From positions 496,001 to 560,000 of the forward strand of contig OY969900.1 of assembly GCA_963704475.1 (NCBI GenBank): a stretch of 64,000 nucleotides of DNA, written 5' to 3'. This DNA comes from UBA9655 sp963704475. GTDB taxonomy: Bacteria; Pseudomonadota; Alphaproteobacteria; UBA9655. Below the pieces are notes generated by a model. It was not told the origin of the DNA. It ran no database searches and was given only the letters and a program-made list of their open reading frames with translations. Position 1 is the first letter of the stretch, and every line of letters starts with the position of its first letter. Of the stretch, positions 17,174 to 26,815 are shown one piece after another. The position numbers and the translations under genes were made by a program.

Positions 17174-18820
17174 TCAAACCCTCATAACTTGCACATGGGT
17201 TAAGGTTTTTTTGCCGTAATACTCGGACAACACACGTCGCGTAGCAACACGCCCCGCGTCAGCAACTTTATCATCATCGTGTCTATCTTCCAGAGAAAGG
17301 GCGAGGAACGCTCTCTCAATGGCAGCAACACAATGAGAAGTAAGAAGATCTACATGTTGTTGTTCCGTAATCCCAATCAAAAGAATGGCAGGAGGACATT
17401 TTAGGGAAGTCTCGCCTTTTAAAATAAGAGTGACAATGGCATGGCCTGTGCTCATTAAACGATGGCGCTCATGCATAACAGCTCCCTGAGTAGGAATAAT
17501 GCGTTTCCCATCAAGCGCCAGCCGTCCAGCAGGGACCCGACACACAAGCGTCGCCCCTTTTTCTGTCAGATCAATGAGATCACCATTGTGAGGGGTAATC
17601 GTATACGGAACCTTGTGACTGAGGGCCAGTTGAGATTGTTCAAGAATATGCTGATCTTCTCCATGAACGGGGACCACAATTTTAGGCCGAATCCAAGAGT
17701 ACATCTCCAAAAGTTCATCTCGACACGGATGACCGGAAACATGAATATCTTCTTCTTCGGCCGTAATGACCAGAACTCCTTTTCGAGTGAGTATGTTTTG
17801 CAGTGCGAGGATTGCCTTTTCGTTCCCAGGGATTTGACGGGACGAGAAAATAACAACGTCCCCCACTTCAAGGGAGATATGCCTGTCCTCTCCTTTTGCA
17901 ATGCGCAGAAGAGCAGCCCGTTGTTCTCCTTGGCTGCCGGTTGACACAATAAGGGCCTCATGACGCTCAAGAAAGCCTGTATCATGGTGATCAAGAAAGG
18001 GGGGATACTCCTTAAAGTACTTAAGTTTGCGAGCGACTTCATCCATCCGATGAAGAGATCGCCCCACAAGACCGAGACAGCGTCCATGCGCCTTTGCCGC
18101 CTCCGCACAACTCGCAACCCGTGCCACATTTGAGGCAAAGCAGGCAACAACAACGCGTTTTCCAGGAAACTTTCCGACAAGGTCAATGAGGTTTTTGCGA
18201 ATCACCCCTTCGGAGCCAGAGTGTCCTTCAACAAAAACATTGGTGGAATCACATACAAGGGCTAAGACTCCCTCATCTCCCAATTTTTTTAAAGCCGCAA
18301 CGTCCGTTGCTTCTCCAATAAGGGGGGCGGGGTCAATTTTCCAATCCCCCGTATGGAGAATGGTGCCGGCAGCTGTTCGAATCGCTAAGGCATTGGGTTC
18401 AGGAATAGAATGGGTCAAGCGAATAAAATCAACCGTAAACGGTCCAATATCTACGCCTCCTGAAAGGGGAACCTCATGCAAGGGTGGATTTAACCCCGCT
18501 TCTTTGAGCTTATAGCGCAAGAGCTCAGCCGTAAAAGGTGTTGCAAAGAGCGGACACCTCAAGCGAGGCCAAAGATAAGGGACTGCGCCAATATGGTCTT
18601 CATGGGCGTGGGTCAGAACAAGCCCCACCAGATTTTGCACATGTTCTTCAATAAACTGGGTATCTGGCATCAAAACCTCGATGCCAGGTGTTTGATCAAA
18701 GGTGATGCCTAAATCAACCATCAACCACTTACCACGCGTGTGGTAAAGGTTGAGATTCATCCCAATTTCCCCAGAGCCCCCCAGGGGAAGAAAATATAAC
18801 TTATTCGGATCTAATTGCAT
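17174..18820 (-). CDS. rnj: Ribonuclease J
   Basis: Beta-lactamase-fold 5'-to-3' exo/endoribonuclease in rRNA maturation and mRNA decay, the alphaproteobacterial counterpart to RNase E-based decay. 548 residues with the metal-binding HAHEDH at 71-76, HTGDWKID, the beta-CASP domain (VVACFASNVARV, VSTGSQGE) and HVSGHPCRDEL plus VVPVHGE near 370-390. Length and motifs are typical. The start MQLDPNKLYFLPLGGSGEIG is normal for the family. It is flanked by repeat copies on both sides and looks monocistronic. Confidence 0.94.
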   Translation of the reverse strand: MQLDPNKLYFLPLGGSGEIGMNLNLYHTRGKWLMVDLGITFDQTPGIEVLMPDTQFIEEHVQNLVGLVLTHAHEDHIGAVPYLWPRLRCPLFATPFTAELLRYKLKEAGLNPPLHEVPLSGGVDIGPFTVDFIRLTHSIPEPNALAIRTAAGTILHTGDWKIDPAPLIGEATDVAALKKLGDEGVLALVCDSTNVFVEGHSGSEGVIRKNLIDLVGKFPGKRVVVACFASNVARVASCAEAAKAHGRCLGLVGRSLHRMDEVARKLKYFKEYPPFLDHHDTGFLERHEALIVSTGSQGEQRAALLRIAKGEDRHISLEVGDVVIFSSRQIPGNEKAILALQNILTRKGVLVITAEEEDIHVSGHPCRDELLEMYSWIRPKIVVPVHGEDQHILEQSQLALSHKVPYTITPHNGDLIDLTEKGATLVCRVPAGRLALDGKRIIPTQGAVMHERHRLMSTGHAIVTLILKGETSLKCPPAILLIGITEQQHVDLLTSHCVAAIERAFLALSLEDRHDDDKVADAGRVATRRVLSEYYGKKTLTHVQVMRV

Positions 18821-18930
18821 TTCTATATTATTCTTGAGCTCTTATGGTTTTACCTATAGTCTTGCAACAGTTTCTGGCCGTTGTGTCAATTAAAAAATAG
18901 CTATCTTAACCTGACATATTTTCGGAAGTG

Positions 18931-18995
18931 TCATCATCCTTGGACTAGGAAAGGCTTGTTTTTCGAGGGAAAACAATGACTTTTCTTGATCCAAA
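18931..18995. repeat. Family A element, degenerate partial copy 3
   Basis: TCATCCTTGGACTAGGAAAG and the following TTGTTTTTCGAGGGAAAA then TTTTCTTGATCC track the first half of the family A element at 14761 with many substitutions. The remainder of the 18821-19205 spacer has weak similarity only and no credible gene. Confidence 0.5.
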
Positions 18996-19205
18996 AATTC
19001 TTTGGCTCTCATGCCAATCCTCTAAAGACTCAAAGGATATTCGGGCCAAGAAGTGCCTTGATTTTCTTCAAAAATCAAGCACTTATATAACCCAAAGACA
19101 CCGAGTGAGAGAATTCACGCGAAAAGATGACAAACATAGGCAAGTCACAAAAATAATGTCAGATGTTAAGAATTCCCCCTAGTAATTTATAAGGCAAGTT
19201 GTTAT

Positions 19206-20246
19206 ATGAAGGATAGAGATGACTTTGACAGAGGAGCAATACTCAATTCCATGACGAATGTATCAAAAGTCCTCCCCTCCGTAAATTCTGGATTTATGAC
19301 CAAATGGCAAGATCCTGCCGTACGAGGAGCTCTTTTTAAGGTATCTTCTTGTCTTTGTTTTTCCGGCATTAATGGGTTTGTGCGGTATCTTGCTCTCACC
19401 GCTAAAGAAACAGGGGTTACTCCCCTCCCCGCCCCTGAAATTGCTTTTTTTGAAGCCCTTTTTGCCTTATTTTTTATACTCCCTTGGCTCCTATCCACAG
19501 GAAAATCTGCTTTTCAAACAAAAAACTCCCTTCTTCTTAATATTGCAAGAGCATCTGCCTCTTCCATGGGAATTATCTTATGGTTTATAGGACTCTCAAA
19601 AATGCCCATTGTTCAAGTTGTTGCATTTAAATACTGCGCTCCTCTTTTTACAGCATTGGGTGCGAAAATTTTCCTTGGCGAAAAGTGTGGGTGGGCACGT
19701 GCGATTGCCATTGGAATAGCCCTTTCGGGAGCTCTTCTGATAACGGGATCAGAATTTTTTGAAGGAACTGCCCATTGGAGTGAAGTAGGGCTCATTGCCC
19801 TCTTTCCTTTGGGAGCAAGCGCTTGTCTTGTGGGATGTGCTCTTCTTGGAAAAAAACAGGTTCAAAAGGACACCCCTCAGACTGTTTGTCTTTACCTTCT
19901 CCTTTTCTCTTTGCCCATCCTAGGACTTGCGTCTAGTTTTCAATGGGTAACGCCGCTTTCCTGGCAATGGCCGTATCTCTTCATTATGGGAGGATTTTTA
20001 GCGGGTGCCTTTATTCTCTTACAAAATGCGTATGTTGTTGCGGACATCACTTACCTTGTGCCTATGAGTTTTGTCCGCCTTATTGCAGGGGCTCTTTTGG
20101 GAATGATTTTCTTTAGTGAATGGCCAACTTTTTGGACGTTTCTGGGGTCCTTCTTTATTTTAATTTCAACTATTAGTCTTTGTAACTATGAAGTTAAAAA
20201 AATAAAGGCTAAACAAGTTCAAGAACCACTTGCGAAAGCTGCATGA
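19206..20246 (+). CDS. EamA/DMT-family permease, first of a tandem pair
   Basis: Drug/metabolite transporter superfamily inner-membrane protein. After a roughly 35-residue hydrophilic start it has about ten membrane segments in two EamA repeats (first GVTPLPAPEIAFFEALFALFF, second WPYLFIMGGFLAGAFIL with ITYLVPMSFVRLIAGALLG). Substrate is not predictable; DMT relatives carry amino acids, nucleotide-sugars or S-adenosylmethionine, and a SAM or metabolite importer would suit an intracellular bacterium. The start could be ATG 19206 or ATG 19251. It overlaps the next permease by ATGA, so both are translated together. Confidence 0.85.
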   Translation: MKDRDDFDRGAILNSMTNVSKVLPSVNSGFMTKWQDPAVRGALFKVSSCLCFSGINGFVRYLALTAKETGVTPLPAPEIAFFEALFALFFILPWLLSTGKSAFQTKNSLLLNIARASASSMGIILWFIGLSKMPIVQVVAFKYCAPLFTALGAKIFLGEKCGWARAIAIGIALSGALLITGSEFFEGTAHWSEVGLIALFPLGASACLVGCALLGKKQVQKDTPQTVCLYLLLFSLPILGLASSFQWVTPLSWQWPYLFIMGGFLAGAFILLQNAYVVADITYLVPMSFVRLIAGALLGMIFFSEWPTFWTFLGSFFILISTISLCNYEVKKIKAKQVQEPLAKAA

Positions 20247-21163
20247 TAAGGTCTAGTTTCGCCTTTTGGAAAACATCCCCCCATTTCCGGGGAGCAGTTT
20301 GGAAAGTCTCCTCTTTCCTCTGCTTTTCTGCAATTAATGGCATCGTTCGCACCCTCTCTCAGACGTCTGAAGCCCTAGGGCAAACGCCCCTCCCCGCTTA
20401 TGAAATTGCTTTCTTCCAGAATATAGTGGGGCTTATCTTTTTAATCCCTTGGATTGTTCAGCAAGGCCCTCAATCTTTAAAAACCCACTCCCCTGGCCTT
20501 CAGGCTTTTCGGATTATTCTTTCAGCGGTTGGTGTCGTGTTGTGGTATATTTCTCTTACCTATATGCCATTGGCTCAAGCGGTGGCTTTGATGTTTTTGG
20601 GACCTCTCATCACTGTTATGGGAGCCAAGGTATTCCTTAAAGAAACCCTCAGCAAAGAACGTAGCCTCGCGATATTAATTGGATTTGTGGGCGGAGGAAT
20701 TATTTCTCATACAACATTTTCAGTCGGTTCTTTTAGTCTCGTTGCTCTTCTTCCGATCCTTGCCGCGACGTGTTTTTCAGGAGCAACCCTGATGGTACGC
20801 CGTCTTGCCAAGGATGATTCTCCTCAGCTGATTGTTACGTACTTGCTACTTTTTATGGCACCAGTCCTTTTGGTTCCCACTCTTTTTTATGGAGTATGGC
20901 CGGAGACCTGGCAATGGCCTTGGCTTTTGATGATGGGAGGATTTGCCAGCTGTGCTCACTTGTGTTTGAGTAAAGCGTACGCTTCCGCTGAAGTCAGCTA
21001 TCTTATCCCGTATGGCTTTACGAAATGGTTTGCAAGTGCACTCATTGGATTTGCTGCTTTTGCAGAAGTCCCCTCTTTTTGGACATGCCTTGGCGCTTTT
21101 ATTTTAATGGGAGCAATTGTTTCTTTAAGTTATGGAGAGGCGCGGCGCAGGGTAAGAGCTTAG
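20243..21163 (+). CDS. EamA/DMT-family permease, second of a tandem pair
   Basis: 306 residues with about ten membrane segments and the same opening as its neighbour: FRGAVWKVSSFLCFSAING matches RGALFKVSSCLCFSGING, and TPLPAYEIAFFQN matches TPLPAPEIAFFEA. The pair therefore arose by tandem duplication, followed by marked divergence in the membrane segments. Start ATG overlaps the upstream stop (ATGA). The two may form a heterodimeric carrier, as small DMT pairs do, or have split substrates; neither is shown by sequence. Confidence 0.86.
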   Translation: MIRSSFAFWKTSPHFRGAVWKVSSFLCFSAINGIVRTLSQTSEALGQTPLPAYEIAFFQNIVGLIFLIPWIVQQGPQSLKTHSPGLQAFRIILSAVGVVLWYISLTYMPLAQAVALMFLGPLITVMGAKVFLKETLSKERSLAILIGFVGGGIISHTTFSVGSFSLVALLPILAATCFSGATLMVRRLAKDDSPQLIVTYLLLFMAPVLLVPTLFYGVWPETWQWPWLLMMGGFASCAHLCLSKAYASAEVSYLIPYGFTKWFASALIGFAAFAEVPSFWTCLGAFILMGAIVSLSYGEARRRVRA

Positions 21164-21207
21164 TCATTAATTGTTAGAAAATAGAAGATAAAAAAGATAT
21201 AAGATAT

Positions 21208-21750
21208 ATGATGAAAAAATTAAATATTTTTACAAAGATTGTTTGTGCATTTTTTCTAATCACTAATGACTACTTACTAAAAACGAATGCGGAGGCCTCC
21301 ATGAAACTATCAAGCTCAGCCTTTTCGAACCAAGAGTTTATTCCTGTTAAGTATACGGCCCAAGGAGAAGAACTCTCTCCGCCTTTAAAGTGGCAAGATG
21401 TTCCTGCGGGAACTCTCTCATTTGCCTTGATTTGTGAAGACCCAGATGCCCCTCATGGCACATTTGACCATTGGATTCTCTATAATATTCCTCCCTCAAG
21501 AGATGGATTACCAGAAGGTCTCACTTCCCTTGCTGAAGGAATGAAAAGCGGGGTAAATTCAACAGGCAAGGAAGGCTATATGGGCCCAAATCCTCCCAGT
21601 GGAGTTCATCGGTATTTCTTTATTCTTTATGCTCTAGATACTCTTTTGACTCTTCCTAAGAAAGTAACGAAAGCCGAGCTCTTAAAGGCCATAGAGAACC
21701 ATATCCTCAGCAAAGCCACCTTGGTGGGGCGATATACAAGAGAACAATAA
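21208..21750 (+). CDS. YbhB/YbcL-family PEBP-like secreted protein
   Basis: Phosphatidylethanolamine-binding-protein (Raf kinase inhibitor-like) fold. 180 residues: a signal peptide to about residue 30 (VCAFFLITNDYLL...NAEA), then the conserved ligand-pocket motifs LICEDPDAPHGTFDHWILYN and GPNPPSGVHRYFFILYALD. Bacterial members have no settled function; some inhibit proteases or bind small anions. Separated by 44 bases from the DMT pair on the same strand, so it may be on the same transcript. Confidence 0.88.
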   Translation: MMKKLNIFTKIVCAFFLITNDYLLKTNAEASMKLSSSAFSNQEFIPVKYTAQGEELSPPLKWQDVPAGTLSFALICEDPDAPHGTFDHWILYNIPPSRDGLPEGLTSLAEGMKSGVNSTGKEGYMGPNPPSGVHRYFFILYALDTLLTLPKKVTKAELLKAIENHILSKATLVGRYTREQ

Positions 21751-21869
21751 AAGCCATCATAACAAGGCATAAACTCAAAGCCATTCACGTTTAATTTTTA
21801 TATGAGATCTTAAAATGTTATATCCAACCGACTTCAAGATACCGACTTGACTTCGTTGCTATCTCGCGG

Positions 21870-22008
21870 CGTCATCCCAGACGTACACATTCTTCATAAA
21901 GGACGAAAATGGCAGAATGTGTTGATCTGGGATCCATGGATCTCTGCTCTCAAAGAGATGACGCCGGTGAAAATCTAAATCGGGTTCTTTAAATACGATA
22001 AGTGTATT
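21870..22008. repeat. Dispersed repeat family B copy 2
   Basis: GTCATCCCAGACGTACACAT through GTGTTGATCTGGGATCCATG to GATAAGTGTA; parallels 16922-17092 across nearly its whole length. Confidence 0.75.
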
Positions 22009-22031
22009 TGAAACAAGCGGTGATGAAATTT

Positions 22032-22279
22032 GAGAATGATGTCGCATCTCATTAGCGCTCTCTCCCGCTCGAAAACACTCCAACAAGAAAAAAGGTATTG
22101 TCTCATTGTGCATAGGAGGGGAAAAAGCTGTAGTTGCCCCCTTTGTCTTTGAAAAGTTTCGGGATCGTTACCCTTTGGATCTCACCTCTGTCACGTATAA
22201 GAATACGCGTCAATGGGCTCGCCACTCGGGCGCCTATCCAGTCCTCGATTTCTCGAGGACAAGCCTTGAAATCCTTTGA
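22032..22279 (+). pseudogene. Possible thiolase C-terminal relic
   Basis: In one plus-strand frame the stretch reads KKKGIVSLCIGGEKAVV (about 22080-22131), resembling the C-terminal SLCIGGGxG signature of acetyl-CoA acetyltransferases, after a stop-containing upstream part. The remaining residues up to the TGA at 22279 are not thiolase-like. A lost thiolase next to a PHA-related hydrolase would fit decay of a polyhydroxybutyrate locus. Very short, so weakly supported; the spacer otherwise has no gene. Confidence 0.3.
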
Positions 22280-22305
22280 GAATATTTGAGAATTCAGGCA
22301 TCTAA

Positions 22306-23445
22306 TCAAACAGGTTTTGCGTTTTGTTCCAAAATCCATGCGGCAATTTTAGGCCAGTTATCAATAAGCGTTTTGATGCCCATAAACAGGCCAAGATGTC
22401 CTCCTTTAGCCAAATCTTTTTTGACTAAGTGAGCTGGCGTTCCAAAATATTTTTCTGCATTAAAGACCTGCTCTTGAAGGACAATGTCATCCTGCTCTCC
22501 CGCTAATAAGTACAAGGGGCACGTGATATTTTCAGGATTAAGAACTGTGCCAAGACCCATGAATTTTTTCTTCACGAAGAGATTTTTCTGAAACAAGTCA
22601 TGCACAACCTGTAAATACCAGCGCCCTGGTAAGTTGATTGTATTCTCAAACCAATTCTCAAAATTTTCGGTACGCTTTACATAAGTGGGATCATCAATTT
22701 TATCATAGAGCTCAATGTATTTATCAACGAACTGGCTCTCTGGTTGCAGAACTTTAAATCCCTCTAGCATGTATGATCCTTTTAACAGCCCTCCCCCAGT
22801 AGCCACCAAATCCTCAAAAAAGCTGATAGGCAATTTATTAACATATTTCTTGATCGCCCCATGACCTGCCTGCGTATCAATAGGTGATCCTACCAGTACA
22901 AGGGAAGCCACTCGTTCAGGGAAACGTGCAGCATAAAGGCTGGACATCCATCCTCCCTGGCAAAGGCCGATAAGATGGACATATCCTCCAAGATCACTTA
23001 TGGCTACATGTATCTCTTCTAAATAATTATCAATGTCATAGTCCTTCATATCCAAAGTAGCACTATGGTAGTCGGTGAGAAAGATACGCTTAATTCCACA
23101 TCCTAACAATGTTTCAACCAGGCTTTGCTTTTTCTCGAAATCAGCAATGACTGACGTATGTCCAGAATAGGGGGGCAATATGAAAACCGGAATTTCATTT
23201 CCTGCCTTTTTGAGAGAGAAATCACGCAATGTGAAGGTATGTAATGCATATAACTCCTCATTCGGACTTGCCCACTTTGGCTTCGACCTTTCAATTTCTG
23301 TTTTGTCAACCTCCTCAAGAAACTTCATATTCCTTTGTTCAAGGGCAAAAGCTTGTTCTTCCATGCTCTTGGCGATGCCGAATGGCCAGAATAATGGTAC
23401 GCCCACTTCTGGATAATGGTTAATATTTTTAAGATTTGTTGTCAT
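22306..23445 (-). CDS. PHA synthase/depolymerase-like alpha/beta hydrolase
   Basis: 379-residue alpha/beta hydrolase. It carries GLCQGG at 160-165, the Gly-x-Cys-x-Gly-Gly nucleophile box of polyhydroxyalkanoate synthases (Cys162), a late Asp in LLAGEQDDIV and His in KGGHLGLFMG. The PPYSGHTSVIADF segment and TGGGLLKGSYMLEGFKVLQP resemble the intracellular PHB depolymerase family, which also uses Cys. It is far shorter than class I PhaC (about 580) and close to class III PhaC, but no PhaE, PhaA or PhaB is adjacent. Either polymerisation or mobilisation of PHA is possible. Start ATG follows AAAGGAAG. Confidence 0.7.
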   Translation of the reverse strand: MTTNLKNINHYPEVGVPLFWPFGIAKSMEEQAFALEQRNMKFLEEVDKTEIERSKPKWASPNEELYALHTFTLRDFSLKKAGNEIPVFILPPYSGHTSVIADFEKKQSLVETLLGCGIKRIFLTDYHSATLDMKDYDIDNYLEEIHVAISDLGGYVHLIGLCQGGWMSSLYAARFPERVASLVLVGSPIDTQAGHGAIKKYVNKLPISFFEDLVATGGGLLKGSYMLEGFKVLQPESQFVDKYIELYDKIDDPTYVKRTENFENWFENTINLPGRWYLQVVHDLFQKNLFVKKKFMGLGTVLNPENITCPLYLLAGEQDDIVLQEQVFNAEKYFGTPAHLVKKDLAKGGHLGLFMGIKTLIDNWPKIAAWILEQNAKPV

Positions 23446-23736
23446 AATCCAATCTTCCTTTCCATATTATGGGATGTGGTCCCTGTTTCGGCATTCGTAA
23501 GTTAAGTCGTTGAACAACCAAAATTTTCAGCAGCATAATTAATCAAAAATCCAAAAATGGCATCAATATTTAAAGAAAAAAATTACAGAGATACAGATAT
23601 ATTAAAATAATTAAAGCAAAAAAATATTAATATTTTCTTAAAAAGAAAAATTTGTTTAAGATATTATTTTTTGGTGTTTCTTGATTTTTCTGCTAAGGAA
23701 TTTATGACAAACACTGTACCCAGCGTCGAATTTATA

Positions 23737-23862
23737 CTAACCAGACAAACAGGTTACTTTTTTTTCTTTGTTTTCAGTGTGCCTAATTTCATACCACATC
23801 GCATTCAAAATTCCAAAAGAACACGCAAGTCCAAGCCCCAAAACCCATGAGAAATACCACAT
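23737..23862 (-). CDS. cydX: Cytochrome bd oxidase small subunit CydX
   Basis: 41-residue single-pass membrane protein: MWYFSWVLGLGLACSFGILN followed by AMWYE and a charged tail. The N-terminal M-W-Y-F-x-W-x-L-G and the central Asn-Ala-x-W-x-E match the CydX/YbgT family that stabilises the haem-containing core of cytochrome bd. It starts 13 bases after the cydB stop, with an excellent AGGAGG at 23877-23872 overlapping the cydB end. It completes the cydA-cydB-cydX operon. Between it and the PHA-like gene (23446-23736) the sequence is A/T-rich and apparently promoter-containing only. Confidence 0.92.
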   Translation of the reverse strand: MWYFSWVLGLGLACSFGILNAMWYEIRHTENKEKKVTCLSG

Positions 23863-23875
23863 TTATTCTTGCCTC

Positions 23876-25021
23876 CTAATAAGCATTTGTATGTTCATCT
23901 TCGAGTGTTTTTTGAGTGACAGGTCCTTTCAAAACCCGATAAACCCACGCCGTGTAGGCAATAATAAGAGGCAAAAAGAGGGCAGTTGCCAGGAGCATAA
24001 TAAAAAGTGTTGTTTTGCTGGAAGAGGCATCCCACACCGTCAAGCTATGAGAAGGGTGAGTAGACGAGACAAGTAAGAAAGGGAATAAACTTACCCCAGC
24101 AGTTGCGAGAATTCCAAAGATAGCTAGACTGCTTGTCAAGAAAGCAAAGGCGTATTTTTTTAATCTTAGGAGTAAAAACGTAAAGAAAAGAAAAAGATAG
24201 GTTCCCATGGGCAATAATAGGGTCCAAGAAAATTTTTTATAGTTTAGAAACCATCCCTTCTCCATGCTTATAACATGTTTGTACAAAGGATTTGAGGGCG
24301 CCTCTCTCAACCATGGTTCGGACAATACATACCCTGGTATTTCTTGATAAAGGTATAAGCCTGCGCCCGAGAATAAAATAATAAGACTCAACACAACCCA
24401 CTGCCCACTGGTTCGAAACCTGTTTTGTAAGACCATCCGGGTTTTTAAGGCTCCATAGGTACTGGCTTGTAGCAACATCATCGCTATACTTAAAAAACCA
24501 CATATGAGGGGGAAAAGCGTCAAAAGCCCAAAAAAAGATCCCGTATAATAAACACGTAATGTTTCGTCAAAATAAAAGGGAACTCCTAAGAAAAGATTCC
24601 CAAAAGCAACGCCAAAGATAAGAGAAGGGACAAAACCTCCTAAGAAAATCATCGCATCCCAAAAATTGCGCCAAGAAGGACTTGGCATTTTTGATCGAAA
24701 TTTAAACCCCACGGGACGCAAAATAAGACCAAAAAGCGCAATAAACATAGCCAGATAAAACCCTGAAAATGAAACCGCATAGACATAAGGCCAGGCCGCA
24801 AAGCTTGCGCCTGCGCCTAAAATGAGCCACACCTGGTTTCCTTCCCAGATAGGCCCTACTGTGTTGATCAAGATACGCCTCTCTTCATCACTTCGACCAA
24901 GAAAGGGCAAGAAAATAGCCATGCCTAAATCAAACCCATCAAGGATCACAAAACCAATAAGCAAAATGCCTAAAATGGCCCACCATAAAAGACGCAATGT
25001 TTCATAGTCTAAGAAAATCAT
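23876..25021 (-). CDS. cydB: Cytochrome bd ubiquinol oxidase subunit II
   Basis: Structural half of the bd-type terminal oxidase, which reduces oxygen with ubiquinol at high affinity. 381 residues with about nine membrane segments; the family start LRLLWWAILGILLIGFVILDGFDLG and WEGNQVWLILGAGASFAAWP are plain. Its start codon overlaps the cydA stop (ATGA), and cydX follows 13 bases after its stop. Full length. Confidence 0.96.
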   Translation of the reverse strand: MIFLDYETLRLLWWAILGILLIGFVILDGFDLGMAIFLPFLGRSDEERRILINTVGPIWEGNQVWLILGAGASFAAWPYVYAVSFSGFYLAMFIALFGLILRPVGFKFRSKMPSPSWRNFWDAMIFLGGFVPSLIFGVAFGNLFLGVPFYFDETLRVYYTGSFFGLLTLFPLICGFLSIAMMLLQASTYGALKTRMVLQNRFRTSGQWVVLSLIILFSGAGLYLYQEIPGYVLSEPWLREAPSNPLYKHVISMEKGWFLNYKKFSWTLLLPMGTYLFLFFTFLLLRLKKYAFAFLTSSLAIFGILATAGVSLFPFLLVSSTHPSHSLTVWDASSSKTTLFIMLLATALFLPLIIAYTAWVYRVLKGPVTQKTLEDEHTNAY

Positions 25022-26568
25022 GAAATACCCTCCTCTTTTTTCCCAGAACCTAAAGCAAGCACTGGTCCAAGGCGGATGTATTTAATGAGAAGTTTTAAAT
25101 CAATGAGAGCAAGGCTTGTATAAAACAAAATGAAAATGATTAATGTCGTGAGCACCGTTCCTGCGTTCGTTCCAGAAGCACTTAAAAAAGTTGGCAAGAC
25201 CCCCTCTATTGTCCAGGGTTGCCTTCCATATTCCGCCACAAACCACCCAAGTTCTGAGGCAATCCAAGGAAGAGGGAGGCTATAAAATGCAGCCTTTAAA
25301 AACCAACGATACTGATGAAGCTGATCTCGAGAAGCCAAATAAAAAGCGGTTAAAAATAAAACAATAAAATATAATCCAAGGGCTACCATAATATGGAACG
25401 CCCAAAACATGGGCAGAACACGAGGAACGGTACCCCATGCTGCTTTATCGATCATCTCTTCCGTCGCTTGGGACACATCATTGGTATACCTCTTGAGAAG
25501 AAGCCCATAACCTAGATATTTGGATGTCTCTTTGACTTTATCTCTGTTGAAGGAAGATGGATTGTTTTTAAATGTTTGCAAATCCTCATAGGCTCCGATT
25601 CCATCACGAATATACCCTTTGACATGAGTAACAAGATCCTTGATTCCATAGACAGGTTGATTAAATGAACGTGTCGCAATCAATCCTAAGACCCAAGGCA
25701 CTTTTAGCTCATAATACGTTTTTTGTGCTACTTGGTCAGGCCAGCCAATCAACGTCAGGGGAGCAGGTGCTGGGGAGGTTTCCCAAATGCCTTCAATAAC
25801 TGCAAGTTTCATCTTTTGGTGTTCGGTCAGTGTGTACCCACTCTCATCCCCCAAAACAACAACAGACAAAGCTGATGCCAATCCAAAGCTGGCTGCAACG
25901 ACCATAGACCGTTTTGCAAATTCAATGTGACGTCCTTTTAACAAATAAAAAGCACTGACAGATAAAACAAACATAGCCCCAATGACGTAGCCAGCACTGA
26001 CTGTATGCACAAATTTTGATTGTGCAACAGGATTAAAAAAAACATCATAAAATGACGTCAATTCCATCCGCATCGTATCGGGATTAAACTCAGCGCCTGT
26101 TGGATTTTGCATCCATGCGTTAGCAATGAGAATCCACAGAGCCGAAAAATTTGTCCCCAAAGCCATAAGCCATGTGACACAAAGATGTTGTAATTTTGTA
26201 AGACGGTTCCATCCAAAGAAGAAGAGGCCAATAAAGGTTGCCTCTAAGAAAAAGGCCATTAATCCCTCAATTGCCAGAAGAGATCCAAAAATATCCCCTA
26301 CATAATGAGCGTAATACGCCCAATTCGTCCCAAACTGAAACTCCAACGGAACACCCGTTGCAACCCCCATAGCAAAATTAATACCAAATAATATTCCCCA
26401 AAACTTTGTCATGTCCTTCCAAATTGATTTTTTAGTCATGACATAGACACTTTCCATAATAGCAATAAGGATGGAAAGCCCCAAAGTTAGGGGAACAAAT
26501 AAAAAATGATAAAGGGCCGTAATGGCAAATTGAAGTCGAGAAAGATCAACGCTTAATGTATCTACCAT
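25018..26568 (-). CDS. cydA: Cytochrome bd ubiquinol oxidase subunit I
   Basis: Carries haems b558, b595 and d and the quinol-binding Q-loop. Of 516 residues, His21 in LYHFLFVPLTLG is the conserved distal haem ligand, a second conserved His lies in KFVHTVSAGY, the Met ligand is in FHIMVALG, and GWFVAEYGRQPW is the family signature. The long stretch at about 240-380 indicates the long Q-loop form, as in E. coli. First gene of cydABX. A bd oxidase suits a low-oxygen or host-cell life and resists nitric oxide. Confidence 0.96.
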   Translation of the reverse strand: MVDTLSVDLSRLQFAITALYHFLFVPLTLGLSILIAIMESVYVMTKKSIWKDMTKFWGILFGINFAMGVATGVPLEFQFGTNWAYYAHYVGDIFGSLLAIEGLMAFFLEATFIGLFFFGWNRLTKLQHLCVTWLMALGTNFSALWILIANAWMQNPTGAEFNPDTMRMELTSFYDVFFNPVAQSKFVHTVSAGYVIGAMFVLSVSAFYLLKGRHIEFAKRSMVVAASFGLASALSVVVLGDESGYTLTEHQKMKLAVIEGIWETSPAPAPLTLIGWPDQVAQKTYYELKVPWVLGLIATRSFNQPVYGIKDLVTHVKGYIRDGIGAYEDLQTFKNNPSSFNRDKVKETSKYLGYGLLLKRYTNDVSQATEEMIDKAAWGTVPRVLPMFWAFHIMVALGLYFIVLFLTAFYLASRDQLHQYRWFLKAAFYSLPLPWIASELGWFVAEYGRQPWTIEGVLPTFLSASGTNAGTVLTTLIIFILFYTSLALIDLKLLIKYIRLGPVLALGSGKKEEGIS

Positions 26569-26815
26569 CTTCCTAACTTTCTATTTTGAAAACAAAGGAT
26601 GTTAAATCTTTTACTTTAACATGGGGTTTAGGGAAAAGAGTCAAAACAAAGCTAAGCCCACACAACAAGAAAACTTTTAGAAGAACAAAAAGAAAAATAT
26701 CTTTATAGGGGCGTTGCTTTTTTTGAATCATAAGTAAAAATTTTTTAAAATTTTTTTTAATTTATCCCTCACACCACGGATAAAAGCAATCATTTCTGCA
26801 GGCAATTTCACGTAT

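Noticed and set aside
18976..19182. 68-residue frame before the DMT permeases
   Set aside because: Derived from the degenerate family A repeat; no ribosome-binding site or domain.
22103..22339. 78-residue minus-strand frame overlapping the PHA-like hydrolase end
   Set aside because: No recognisable motif and it overlaps the 3' end of a well-supported gene; the spacer looks like decayed sequence.
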